From positions 1 through 33,476 of the forward strand of contig JALOQC010000008.1 in assembly GCA_025453555.1 (NCBI GenBank): 33,476 nt of DNA. The letters are read 5' to 3'. Below, one piece after another: positions 24,101-31,782 of the stretch (positions are counted from its first letter, which is position 1; every line of letters starts with the position of its first letter). The position numbers and the translations under genes are program-made. This DNA comes from Myxococcota bacterium. GTDB taxonomy: Bacteria; Myxococcota_A; Polyangia; Polyangiales; Houyiibacteriaceae. The notes beneath the pieces are model-generated. The model was not told the origin of the DNA, did no database searches, and was given only the letters and a program-made list of their open reading frames with translations.

Positions 24101-24607
24101 ATGAGCCTCGATCTCTTTCTCGAACGACTCTCTCCGATTCTCGCGTTCGCGCGCTCGCTCGACGTGAACGATCCCTCGGCCGCGAAGGCGGCGCTCGACG
24201 TCGCGTTTCCGATGGACGGGGACGTGATGGTGGAGCTGCGCGCGCTGGTGCGGCGCGGCGTGGAGGAGCGTTGGCTCGCGGAGCGCGAGGCGGGTGGGAT
24301 TCGGTTCTCGCGGCCGCGCAAGGCGCAGGTCGCGGGCGACGTCTCGATTGGGTCGGCGGGGTCAGCCGCCGACTTGTCGGTCGACGTGGTGCACATGGAT
24401 CGACCGGGGCCGGGGCACACCCATCCGAACGGCGAGATCGATCTCTGCTTCGCGGTGTCGGGGGAGCCGCGCTTCGACGGCGCGCCCGAAGGCTGGACCG
24501 TGTATCCGCCCGGGAGCTGGCACGTGCCGACCGTCGAAGGCGGCGTGATGGACATCGTGTACTTCCTGCCCGCGGGTGCGATTCGGTTCGAGCCGAAGCC
24601 GGAGTGA
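24101..24607 (+). CDS. DUF4863 family cupin protein (4-hydroxylaminobenzoate lyase-like)
   Basis: The 168-residue protein has an alpha-helical N-terminus and a small cupin. Likely metal ligands are His106, His108 and Glu112 in G-H-T-H-P-N-G-E-I-D-L-C-F, and His141 in P-P-G-S-W-H-V-P-T-V. The motifs resemble DUF4863, the family of PnbB, which releases ammonia from 4-hydroxylaminobenzoate. Most members have no known substrate, and no nitroaromatic pathway genes are nearby. Residues 83-93 (I-G-S-A-G-S-A-A-D-L-S), just before the first cupin strand, are encoded by a copy of the palindromic element. If they are removed, G-D-V-S joins V-D-V-V-H-M smoothly, so they look like an 11-residue in-frame insertion. 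Confidence 0.8.
   Translation: MSLDLFLERLSPILAFARSLDVNDPSAAKAALDVAFPMDGDVMVELRALVRRGVEERWLAEREAGGIRFSRPRKAQVAGDVSIGSAGSAADLSVDVVHMDRPGPGHTHPNGEIDLCFAVSGEPRFDGAPEGWTVYPPGSWHVPTVEGGVMDIVYFLPAGAIRFEPKPE
24352..24373 (+). repeat. Palindromic element copy 3, inside the DUF4863 coding sequence
   Basis: This is an exact match to the intergenic copies at 12933 and 12966 (stem GTCGGCGG/CCGCCGAC, loop GGTCAG), also followed by CTT-x-TCG. It is translated S-A-G-S-A-A-D, the same frame as the S-A-G-S-T-A-D in the PAP2 gene. Confidence 0.9.
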
Positions 24608-24704
24608 CGGGACGTCGGTGGCGTCGCGCGCTGCGGTGCGACGAGCGGCGACGTGGAGCGCCTGGATGTGCGCGGTGCCGTGACATGGCGGGTCATCGCC
24701 GCGT

Positions 24705-24732
24705 GTGAACGGAGCCGTCGAGCTGCTACACC
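24705..24732 (+). promoter_or_regulatory. Candidate promoter of rnc, leaderless layout
   Basis: GTGAAC (24705-24710), a 16-nt spacer and TACACC (24727-24732) end 6 nt before the GTG start at 24739. There is no Shine-Dalgarno sequence. Confidence 0.35.
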
Positions 24733-24738
24733 CGCGCC

Positions 24739-25443
24739 GTGACCGAAGCGGAAGAGGAACGGAACGAAGCGGCGGTGGCGGCCGCGCTGGGACACGAGTT
24801 CGCGCGGCCGGATCTGCTGCGCGAGGCGCTGACCCATCGCTCGTACCGCAACGAGCGACCGCAGCTCGCGCCGAGCGACAACGAGCGGCTCGAGTTCCTG
24901 GGCGACGCGTTCCTCGGCATGTGTGTGGGCAAGCTGCTCTTCGACGCCGATCCGGCCGCGCGCGAAGGAGAGCTCACGCGCAAGCGCGCGGACCTAGTGT
25001 GCGAAGCGTCGCTCGCGTCGATCGCGAGTGAGCTCGGGATCGGGCCCGCGCTGCGACTCGGCAAAGGCGAGGATCGTTCGGGCGGACGGGACAAGCCGCG
25101 CCTGCTCGCGAGCGCGCTCGAGGCGTTGGTCGGCGCGGTGATCGCGGACGCGGGCGTGGCGCGCGCGTGGGAGGTCGTGGCGCGTCTGTTCGAGCCTCGG
25201 CTCGAGCGCGCGACCGCGGAGCGCGATCACAAGTCGCGCGTGCAGGAGCTGCTGCAAGCCGCGCACGGTCGGACCCCGAGCTATCGCCTCGTGCGCACCG
25301 ACGGACCGGATCACGAGCGGACGTTCTTCGTGGAGCTCGTGCTCGGCGACGACGTGCTCTCCACGGGCTCGGGCCGTTCGAAGGCGGACGCAGAGCAAGA
25401 GGCCGCGCAGCGCGCGCTCGCGCACCTCGAGCCGAACGACTGA
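24739..25443 (+). CDS. rnc: Ribonuclease III
   Basis: RNase III cleaves double-stranded RNA in rRNA maturation and mRNA turnover. The 234-residue protein has the signature N-E-R-L-E-F-L-G-D-A (48-57), supplying the first set of acidic residues (Glu49, Glu52, Asp56). It also has L-L-A-S-A-L-E-A-L-V-G-A-V (122-134) with Glu128, equivalent to E. coli Glu117. A C-terminal double-stranded RNA-binding domain (about 164-230) ends in S-K-A-D-A-E-Q-E-A-A-Q-R-A-L. The position equivalent to E. coli Asp114, a metal-site residue usually D in L-A-D-x-x-E-A-L, is Ser125 here, which is unusual. The GTG start fits family length. The era and lepB neighbours common elsewhere are absent. Confidence 0.95.
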   Translation: MTEAEEERNEAAVAAALGHEFARPDLLREALTHRSYRNERPQLAPSDNERLEFLGDAFLGMCVGKLLFDADPAAREGELTRKRADLVCEASLASIASELGIGPALRLGKGEDRSGGRDKPRLLASALEALVGAVIADAGVARAWEVVARLFEPRLERATAERDHKSRVQELLQAAHGRTPSYRLVRTDGPDHERTFFVELVLGDDVLSTGSGRSKADAEQEAAQRALAHLEPND

Positions 25444-25520
25444 CGCTTCAGGGAAGCCGTCGCCGACGGCGTTCCTCGTGTCGCCGATCACGCGATCGAG
25501 CGGTCACGACCGTGCGCCTT

Positions 25521-25630
25521 TGCGATCACGTTCACGATCACGTTCGCGTTTGCGATCACGATCACGATCGCGATCACGATCACGATCGCGTTCGCGTTCG
25601 CGTTCGCGTTCACGTTCGCGTCCGCGCTCA
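25521..25630. repeat. Hexanucleotide-period tract (GATCAC/GATCGC/GTTCGC)
   Basis: About 110 bp of six-base units fill the space between the convergent rnc and ChaN-like genes. The units are variants of one another, suggesting slippage. No coding or strong hairpin structure is evident beyond the short GATC palindromes. Confidence 0.8.
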
Positions 25631-25651
25631 TTCGCGAGCGCGCGGTCGCGA

Positions 25652-26542
25652 TCACTGCGGCGCGTGGACCCAGAGGTAGTCTGCGATCGGCGGGCGCTCC
25701 GCGACGATCGCTTCGACGTCGGCGTCGTGGTCGGCGCAGAGCACGATCTTGTACGGCTCGGCGCCTCGGCGCGCGGCGCGGCGCGGGATGCCGAGACCGG
25801 CGCGCACGTGCATCGCGCCCGCGAGGACGACCATGCGCGGAGAGCCTGCGCGCAACGTGCCGGCGACGTTCGCGGCCATCGTCTCGTCCCAGATCACCTG
25901 CGCGGCGTAGAGGTCGTCGGGGTTGCCGTGGTGCGCGCCCGCGCCCATGGCGGCGAGCACCATCTCGCGGTGGGCGGTGTTCTGCAGGTCGAGCTCCGGG
26001 AGCTCCGCGCGCTCGGCCTCGCTCAGGCTCGCGAGGCCGCCGCGTCCGACCGCGCGCGTGACCTCAGCGCGCGCGTTGAGCGCGACCATCGGGAGCTGCC
26101 GCGCACGCGCGAGCTCGAAGATCGGACGGTAGAGCGCGAAGTCGTGGCCCCAGCGCGAGTCCCACTCGACCCGCACCTTGAGCGCGTTCTCGTCGAGGTT
26201 GCCCGCGACCCAATCGTCGAGGTGCCGCTGATACGGGTGCTGCACCATCTCGAGGCCGATGACGAGGCTCGGCTCGTGCGAGAGCAGGCCGCGCAGCACG
26301 CGCTGCTGCATGGAGTGATCGAGGGCCTGATCGTGGCGCTCGCCGAGGTACACGACCGACGCGGTGCGGAGCGCGGCGAAGAGGGTGTCCTCGTCGACCT
26401 CGGCGCCGTTCGCGCGCAGGTCGAGGATACGATCGGCCTCGCGCATCTCGCGCACCACGCCTTCGGGGGTGCGCGGCGGCTCCTGACGGAGGTTGTTGCA
26501 GGCGAAGAGGAAGCAGAACGAGATCGTGAGGGCGCGTCGCAC
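25652..26542 (-). CDS. ChaN-like lipoprotein (haem-binding uptake family)
   Basis: The 296-residue protein has a short signal peptide with lipobox L-F-A-C (Cys15). Family landmarks are V-V-Y-L-G-E-R-H-D-Q-A-L-D-H (63-76), G-L-E-M-V-Q-H-P-Y-Q near 95-104, W-D-S-R-W-G-H-D-F-A-L-Y, M-V-A-L-N-A, and near the end V-V-L-A-G-A-M-H-V-R-A-G-L-G-I-P. ChaN of Campylobacter jejuni is a dimeric haem-binding outer-membrane lipoprotein thought to aid iron uptake, so a similar role is plausible. No TonB receptor or haem genes are nearby, and the family also includes members of unknown role. The start is GTG 26542; C-A-T-C-C-T lies six nt upstream, as in the leaderless-looking genes. Confidence 0.85.
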   Translation of the reverse strand: MRRALTISFCFLFACNNLRQEPPRTPEGVVREMREADRILDLRANGAEVDEDTLFAALRTASVVYLGERHDQALDHSMQQRVLRGLLSHEPSLVIGLEMVQHPYQRHLDDWVAGNLDENALKVRVEWDSRWGHDFALYRPIFELARARQLPMVALNARAEVTRAVGRGGLASLSEAERAELPELDLQNTAHREMVLAAMGAGAHHGNPDDLYAAQVIWDETMAANVAGTLRAGSPRMVVLAGAMHVRAGLGIPRRAARRGAEPYKIVLCADHDADVEAIVAERPPIADYLWVHAPQ

Positions 26543-26584
26543 GGGCGGAGGATGCCTTCATTGCGGTGCGATGGGCAGCCCGAA

Positions 26585-26664
26585 CGATCGAGCGTCGTGG
26601 GACGACGCTCGATCGCTGCGTGGGGCTCGTTCGTCTCGACGTCCGCGGCGATGTCCCGCGGACG
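26585..26664 (-). terminator. Two strong tandem stem-loops downstream of the giant MopE-motif gene
   Basis: The first to be transcribed (26639-26665) is a 10-bp stem, ACGTCCGCGG/CCGCGGACGT, with a 7-nt loop. The second (26585-26615) is a perfect 14-bp stem, CGATCGAGCGTCGT/ACGACGCTCGATCG, with loop GGG. They sit between the stop at 26679 and the ChaN-like start at 26542. Neither has a T-run, so they may be Rho-assisted or mRNA 3'-end-protecting structures. Confidence 0.6.
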
Positions 26665-26678
26665 TTCGGTACGGGAGC

Positions 26679-29600
26679 TCAGGGGCAGGTGGTGTTCAGC
26701 GCGCCCGGGGTGGGCGGCGTCCGAACCGAGAACGCGCGACCGTCGCGGCGCTCGGGGGTGCAGCGGACGATGGCGTCGGTCGTTCCCGTCCCGTTCTGCG
26801 ACTCGTTGATCTGAATGCGGGCATCGGCCGTCGCGAACAACACGTCGAGGAGGCCGGCGTCGTCAGCGGTGTTGTTGTCGTAGACGAGCGCGTCGATCAG
26901 TCCGACGTTCGTCACCGGCGTGTTGTTGGCAAGAGGTGCTCCCTGGTGAAGAGACGCTGCGTCCTGCCCGTTCTGGAGGAAACCGTTCGCGAAGGTGAAG
27001 CTGGGTGTCGGAGACACGCCAGAGTTACCCACGAGCATCAGGCCGTTCGCGTTGGTCACCGCGTTGAGGTTCACCGAGTAGTACGAGACATCGCCGTTGC
27101 CGTTCCACAGCACCAGCGCGTAACCCGCGAGGCTCACGCCCGGCACACCGGTCGCGATCTCCACGAACTCGGCGGTGTCCGTGCCCACCATGTCCGAGTC
27201 GAGCTCCGAGATCACCAGATGGATCACGGTCACCGACGCCGTCGCGCTTCCACCCGGCGTGGTGAGGGTCAGCGTCTGCGCGCCGATCGTCGTCGCGTCC
27301 GGCACCACCACGGTCACGCTCGTCGCGGTCGCGTCCACGAGCATCTGCATGGTGCCCGCGATCGACACGTCGGTGACGGCCGCGAGGTCGGTGCCGGTGA
27401 TCGTCACGCGCGCGCCGTGCGCGAGGACCGTGTAGTCGAGGCTCGCGATGGTCGGAGCGACCGCGCCGCCGGTCACCGTGAGCTGGCCTGCGTTCGCGGT
27501 GGAGTAGCCGTTGGTGTTGCCGGGCGCGTCGGCGTCGCAGTAGGTCCACGTCGCGCCGCCGTCGCCGCTGAAGCGGTAGGCGTAGTCGTAGGCAACGCCG
27601 AGGCTCGGGGCGACGAGGGAGGCTTGGTATTCGTCGTCGTTCGGTGCGCCAGCGTCGTTCCCGTTCCAGCCGGGGTTCGGGATCGCGGTCGTCCACGTCC
27701 ACGAGTCGTCCGGCGTCGAAGCGTCCGCACCGTAGCCGAGCTGGCCGATCACACGCGCGTTCGGGTCGTTCTGTGCGCTGCGATCCGTGAGGCCTGCGAC
27801 GTAGAGGCGGCCGTACACCGTGGTCTCCGCGCCTGCTTCGAGCGTCACGCTCGTCGGGAACTGCACGCGGCAGAAGCCGATCGCGAACACACAATCCTCG
27901 TCGACGGATCCGTCGCAGTCGTCGTCGACGCCGTCGCAGGTCGCGTCGTTCGCGGCGGGCATGCCAGGCGTGCACGAGTCGACCTCGACGCCGCCGCTGC
28001 ACGAGGTCGCGCCTGCTGCGGCGCACGCGCCCACGCCACACGCGGTGCTCGTCGGGCCGTAGTCTTCGTCGTCGAAGCCGTCGCAGTCGTCGTCGATGCC
28101 GTCGCACGTCGCATCGCCGCTCGCGGGGGTGCCGGGCGTGCACAGGTCGACGAGTGCGCCGCTCGAGCACACGCGCAGGCCCGACGCTCCACACGCACCG
28201 ACGCCACACGTGATCGGGATCGGCGCGAAGCTCTCGTCCGCCCCGCCGTCGCAGTCGTCGTCGAGCCCGTCGCAGTCGTCGTCCGCGCCCGTGGTGGGCC
28301 CCGCGGTGCAGGAGTCGACGACCGCGCCGCTCACGCAGGAGCGCGTGCCGGTGCTCGCGCAGACGCCCGCGCCGCACGAGGTCTCGCTCGTGACGAAGTC
28401 TTCGTCGACCGCGCCGTTGCAGTCGTCGTCGACACCGTTGCAGGTGGCGTCGCTCGCGGCCGGTGTGCCTTCGGAGCACGAGTCGACGACCGCGCCGCTC
28501 ACGCAGGAGGTCGCGCCGGTGGCGGCGCACGCGCCGGTGCCGCAGGAGGTGGCGCTGGTGACGAAGTCTTCGTCGACGGCGCCGTTGCAGTCGTCGTCGA
28601 CGTCGTTGCAGCTCGCGTCGTTCGCGGCGGGCGTGCCCTCTTCGCAGGAGTCGACGACCGCGCCGCTCACACACGAGGTCGCGCCGGTGCTGGCGCACGC
28701 GCCGGTGCCGCAGGAGGTGGCGCTGGTGACGAAGTCTTCGTCGACCGCGCCGTTGCAGTCGTCGTCGACGGCGTTGCAGGTCGCGTCGCTCGCGGCGGGT
28801 GCGCCTTCGGCGCAGGAGTCGACGACCGCGCCGCTCACGCACGACGTCGCGCCGGTGCTCGCGCACGCGCCGGTCCCGCAGGAGGTGGCGCTGGTGACGA
28901 AGTCTTCGTCGATCGCGCCGTTGCAGTCGTCGTCGACGGCGTTGCAGGTCGCGTCGCTCGCGGCGGGTGTGCCTTCGGCGCAGGAGTCGACGACCGCGCC
29001 GCTCACGCACGACGTCGCGCCGGTGCTCGCGCACGCGCCGGCCCCGCAGGAGGTGGTGCTGGTGACGAAGTCCTCGTCGACCGCGCCGTTGCAGTCGTCG
29101 TCGACGGCGTTGCAGGTCGCGTCGCTCGCGGCGGGTGTGCCTTCGGTGCAGGAGTCGACGACCGCGCCGCTCACGCAGGAGGTCGCGCCGGTGCTCGCGC
29201 ACGCGCCGGTGCCGCAGGAGGTCGAGAGGGAGGCGTAGTCTTCGTCGGCGGTGCCATCGCAGTCGTCGTCGACGCCGTCGCAGTTCGCGTCGGCCACCGC
29301 GGGCGTTCCGATCACGCACGAATCGGAGGCGACGCCGCCCGCGCACGTGACGACGCCCGTGCTCGCGCACGCACCGACTCCGCACGAGGTCTCCACCGTC
29401 ACGAAGTCCTCGTCGAGGCCGCCGTCGCAGTCGTCGTCGACTCCGTCGCAGGTCAGGTCGTCGTCCGAGGGCTCACCCGGTGCGCACGAGTCGACCGGAG
29501 CGCCCGCGATGCACGAGAGCGTGCCCATGCCGCCGCAGTCGCACTCGGTCTCCGTGACCGCGTAGTCCTCGTCGTCCTCGCCGTCGCAGTCGTCGTCGAC

Positions 29601-30095
29601 GCCGTCGCACGTCGCGTCGTCGGTACCGATCGGATCGCCTTCTTCGCACGAGTCGGTCACCTCGCCGCCCACGCACGCGGTCGTGCCGGTCGCCGCGCAC
29701 GCGCCGGTGCCGCACGTGGTCGCCGTCGCGGCGAAGGCTTCGTCGATCGTGCCATCGCAGTCGTCGTCGACTCCGTCGCACGTGTCGTCGGCCCCGAGCG
29801 CGACGCAGGCGTCGAGATCGGCGTCCACGTCGGCGTCGAGGTCCGCGTCGGGCGGAAGGTCGCCGTCGAGCAAGAGGTCGGCGTCGAGGTCGGCGTCGAG
29901 GTCGGCATCGGGCTCGGCGTCCGCGAGATCGGCGTCGAGCGGGGCGTCGACGTCGGCGTCGGCCGGGCTCGCGTCGCGTCCGCCGTCGAGGGGGCCTGCG
30001 TCGAGGTCGCCGTCGTCGTCACCACAACCGGCGAGCGCGAGGGCAGCAAGTAGAGAAACCCGGAGAGAAGCGCGAACTACGGCGCGAAAAGACAT
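26679..30095 (-). CDS. Giant repeat lipoprotein: 12 MopE-type metal-binding repeats, TIG-like and lamin-tail domains
   Basis: This 1138-residue lipoprotein has lipobox A-L-A-G-C (Cys24). An Asp/Ala-rich stalk follows (about 30-95). Then come twelve repeats, each with C-[DN]-x-[VIL]-D-D-D-C-[DN]-G-x-x-D-E and a following C-G-x-G-x-C-x-x-[TS]-G. The central repeats are almost identical, exactly 56 residues (168 bp) long. Next is a stretch with beta-rich character, an IPT/TIG-like domain (P-T-I-A-S-L-D-Y ... V-T-I-T-G-T-D-L), and a C-terminal lamin-tail (LTD)-like domain (V-I-S-E-L-D-S-D ... A-E-F-V-E-I-A-T-G). It is probably a long, metal-stiffened surface stalk presenting the C-terminal domains. 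A TCGACA element about 30 nt upstream and an A/T-rich -10 next to the ATG suggest a leaderless transcript. Confidence 0.85.
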   Translation of the reverse strand: MSFRAVVRASLRVSLLAALALAGCGDDDGDLDAGPLDGGRDASPADADVDAPLDADLADAEPDADLDADLDADLLLDGDLPPDADLDADVDADLDACVALGADDTCDGVDDDCDGTIDEAFAATATTCGTGACAATGTTACVGGEVTDSCEEGDPIGTDDATCDGVDDDCDGEDDEDYAVTETECDCGGMGTLSCIAGAPVDSCAPGEPSDDDLTCDGVDDDCDGGLDEDFVTVETSCGVGACASTGVVTCAGGVASDSCVIGTPAVADANCDGVDDDCDGTADEDYASLSTSCGTGACASTGATSCVSGAVVDSCTEGTPAASDATCNAVDDDCNGAVDEDFVTSTTSCGAGACASTGATSCVSGAVVDSCAEGTPAASDATCNAVDDDCNGAIDEDFVTSATSCGTGACASTGATSCVSGAVVDSCAEGAPAASDATCNAVDDDCNGAVDEDFVTSATSCGTGACASTGATSCVSGAVVDSCEEGTPAANDASCNDVDDDCNGAVDEDFVTSATSCGTGACAATGATSCVSGAVVDSCSEGTPAASDATCNGVDDDCNGAVDEDFVTSETSCGAGVCASTGTRSCVSGAVVDSCTAGPTTGADDDCDGLDDDCDGGADESFAPIPITCGVGACGASGLRVCSSGALVDLCTPGTPASGDATCDGIDDDCDGFDDEDYGPTSTACGVGACAAAGATSCSGGVEVDSCTPGMPAANDATCDGVDDDCDGSVDEDCVFAIGFCRVQFPTSVTLEAGAETTVYGRLYVAGLTDRSAQNDPNARVIGQLGYGADASTPDDSWTWTTAIPNPGWNGNDAGAPNDDEYQASLVAPSLGVAYDYAYRFSGDGGATWTYCDADAPGNTNGYSTANAGQLTVTGGAVAPTIASLDYTVLAHGARVTITGTDLAAVTDVSIAGTMQMLVDATATSVTVVVPDATTIGAQTLTLTTPGGSATASVTVIHLVISELDSDMVGTDTAEFVEIATGVPGVSLAGYALVLWNGNGDVSYYSVNLNAVTNANGLMLVGNSGVSPTPSFTFANGFLQNGQDAASLHQGAPLANNTPVTNVGLIDALVYDNNTADDAGLLDVLFATADARIQINESQNGTGTTDAIVRCTPERRDGRAFSVRTPPTPGALNTTCP
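28392..29231 (-). repeat. Five near-identical 168-bp tandem repeats inside the giant lipoprotein gene
   Basis: A GACGAAGTC[T/C]TCGTCGA marker recurs at 28392, 28560, 28728, 28896 and 29064, always 168 bp apart, with high identity throughout. Outer repeats are more diverged. This pattern suggests recent copy-number expansion or gene conversion. Confidence 0.88.
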
Positions 30096-30101
30096 CCGCG
30101 C

Positions 30102-30130
30102 AGATTGTGCGATGCCGCCTGCACTGTCGA
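30102..30130 (-). promoter_or_regulatory. Candidate promoter of the giant MopE-motif lipoprotein gene
   Basis: On the minus strand TCGACA (30125-30130; five of six -35 matches) is followed after 15 nt by CACAAT (30104-30109), or after 17 nt by CAATCT (30102-30107). The -10 ends only 6-8 nt before the ATG, again implying a leaderless transcript. Confidence 0.45.
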
Positions 30131-30216
30131 GGAGCGTTCGCGTGACCTCGGGGTTGCACGCACGGCACCGCGAACGCCGAGCCTCCGGCGCATGCCAGCC
30201 CGAGCTCGTCGAGTAC

Positions 30217-30245
30217 TTGCGCCGCCGATCCGCGGTTGGTAGCTC
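30217..30245 (+). promoter_or_regulatory. Candidate promoter of the FG-GAP lipoprotein gene, leaderless layout
   Basis: TTGCGC (30217-30222), an exact 17-nt spacer and TAGCTC (30240-30245) end 7 nt before the ATG at 30253. Confidence 0.4.
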
Positions 30246-30252
30246 CCGGCCC

Positions 30253-31614
30253 ATGATCTCACGCGTCGCGATCCTCCTCTGCGCCCTGGCGATCGCTTGC
30301 GGCGGCTCCAACGAAGCGCCTTCCACCGAGACTCCCCGCGAGACTCCGACGGAGAGCCCGACGACCATGGGCAGCGCGAGCGCGATGACCGAGACGCCGA
30401 CCGCGCCGCCGGTCGATCCGATGGCGCTGCCAGCGGAGCTGCCGAACGGTCTGCTCGTCGGCTACTCGCCCTTCACGCAGAACGAGAGCGGTCAGTGGGT
30501 GCAGCCCGCGCCGGCGCGCCTCGAGCTGATCACGCGCCGCGGCGGCGAGTGGGCGGTGGAGGCGATCACGGACGCGGAGAGCAACGTCTTCCACAAGGCG
30601 ATGCCGATCACGCTGCCGGGCGGCGAGGCCGCGATCCTCACGGTGGGCGGCATGGGCGCGCACGTGAAGCTCTGGCGCCGCGGCGACGCGGGCTGGACGG
30701 CGACGAAGATCTGGAGCGAGTCCTTCGGCGGCCGCTTCGATCGCATGCGCGACGTCGAGATCGGAGACCTCTTCGGTGACCAACGCCCCGCGCTCGCGAT
30801 CGCGACGCACGATCAGGGCGTGGTGGCCTTCGCGCGCCTCGGCGAGGACGGGCAGTGGGCGGTGCAGCAGACGCCCAAGCGACGCGACATCTTCGTGCAC
30901 GAGATCGAGCTCGGCGACCTCGACGGCGACGGAGTCGTCGAGGTCTACGCCACGCCGAGCGAGCCGAACCACACGCGCGGCGGTGGGCAGGCGGGCTTCG
31001 TCGAGCGCTACGTCCCGAAGAACGGCCTCGAGGCGACGGTGGTCGCGAACCTCGGCAACCGCCACGCGAAGGAGATCTTCGTGGGCGACGTCGACGGCGA
31101 CGGGCGCGACGAGCTCTACGTCGCGGTCGAGGGGCTGACGGAGCGCAACGAGGACGGCTCGCTGCGGGTGGTCGAGTCGGTCGAGATTCGCCGCTACGAC
31201 TCGGACACGCCGCCCGATCAGGGCGTGGTGGTCGCGACGATCGAGGGCGATCACCTCACGCGCTTCCTCACCGTCGGCGACGTCGACGGCGACGGCAAGA
31301 AGGAGATGGTGATCGCGAGCTTCAGCCAGGGCCTCTGGCTCGCGCGCCCCGGCGCGAACCCGCGCGCGGCGTGGAGCGTCGAGAGCGTCGACCGCGACAG
31401 CGGTGGCTTCGAGCACGCGTCGATCCTCGCCGACCTCGACGGCAACGGCAGCGACGAGCTCTACGTCGCGAGCGACAACGACGGCGAGCTGCGCCGCTAC
31501 GTGTGGGTGAACGGCCGCGCGCGTCGGCAGACGATGACCACGCGCGAGCAAGCCCGCGCGATGATCACGTGGAGCTTGTTCCCCGCGCCGGCGTCGTTGA
31601 TCGGGCCGCGCTGA
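30253..31614 (+). CDS. FG-GAP/VCBS-repeat beta-propeller lipoprotein
   Basis: The 453-residue protein has lipobox L-A-I-A-C (Cys16) and a Thr/Pro/Glu-rich linker (about 18-65). A repeat domain follows in which calcium-loop motifs recur: D-L-F-G-D-Q-R-P, D-L-D-G-D-G-V-V-E-V-Y, D-V-D-G-D-G-R-D-E-L-Y, D-V-D-G-D-G-K-K-E-M-V and D-L-D-G-N-G-S-D-E-L-Y. Each precedes an I/L-Y-V-A-type strand, as in FG-GAP propellers related to integrin alpha chains. It is probably a Ca-stabilised surface propeller for binding. It is divergent from the giant MopE-motif gene; the two start codons are about 157 bp apart, so they could share regulation. Confidence 0.85.
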   Translation: MISRVAILLCALAIACGGSNEAPSTETPRETPTESPTTMGSASAMTETPTAPPVDPMALPAELPNGLLVGYSPFTQNESGQWVQPAPARLELITRRGGEWAVEAITDAESNVFHKAMPITLPGGEAAILTVGGMGAHVKLWRRGDAGWTATKIWSESFGGRFDRMRDVEIGDLFGDQRPALAIATHDQGVVAFARLGEDGQWAVQQTPKRRDIFVHEIELGDLDGDGVVEVYATPSEPNHTRGGGQAGFVERYVPKNGLEATVVANLGNRHAKEIFVGDVDGDGRDELYVAVEGLTERNEDGSLRVVESVEIRRYDSDTPPDQGVVVATIEGDHLTRFLTVGDVDGDGKKEMVIASFSQGLWLARPGANPRAAWSVESVDRDSGGFEHASILADLDGNGSDELYVASDNDGELRRYVWVNGRARRQTMTTREQARAMITWSLFPAPASLIGPR

Positions 31615-31721
31615 CGACGACCCCACTCGCCGGATTGCTCGCCGTGCGAGTGTGTTGCTCGGAGGTGGGTGGGAGACCTGCCCGGTTGGGAGGGGTTGCA
31701 CCCGACCCTCGAGCAAGGAGA

Positions 31722-31769
31722 GGAGCATGAATCCGAGCAACTGATTCATGCTCCGAGACCGAGGTCTCG
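31722..31769. terminator. Two adjacent perfect stem-loops between convergent genes
   Basis: GGAGCATGAATC (31722-31733) pairs with GATTCATGCTCC (31743-31754) across a 9-nt loop. CGAGACC (31754-31760) pairs with GGTCTCG (31763-31769). The first stem is much richer in A/T than its surroundings. They lie between the stops of the FG-GAP gene and the DUF4272 gene and could stop both transcripts, although no T-run is present. Confidence 0.6.
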
Positions 31770-31782
31770 CGGCGCGAGTCGT

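Noticed and set aside
28392..29231. Regular repeats considered as a CRISPR array
   Set aside because: The 168-bp units are identical throughout, including would-be spacers, and are coding.
26493..30053. A 1186-codon open frame antisense to the giant MopE-motif gene
   Set aside because: It is Arg/Val/Ala-rich with no domain resemblance and is explained by high GC and the regular repeats on the other strand.
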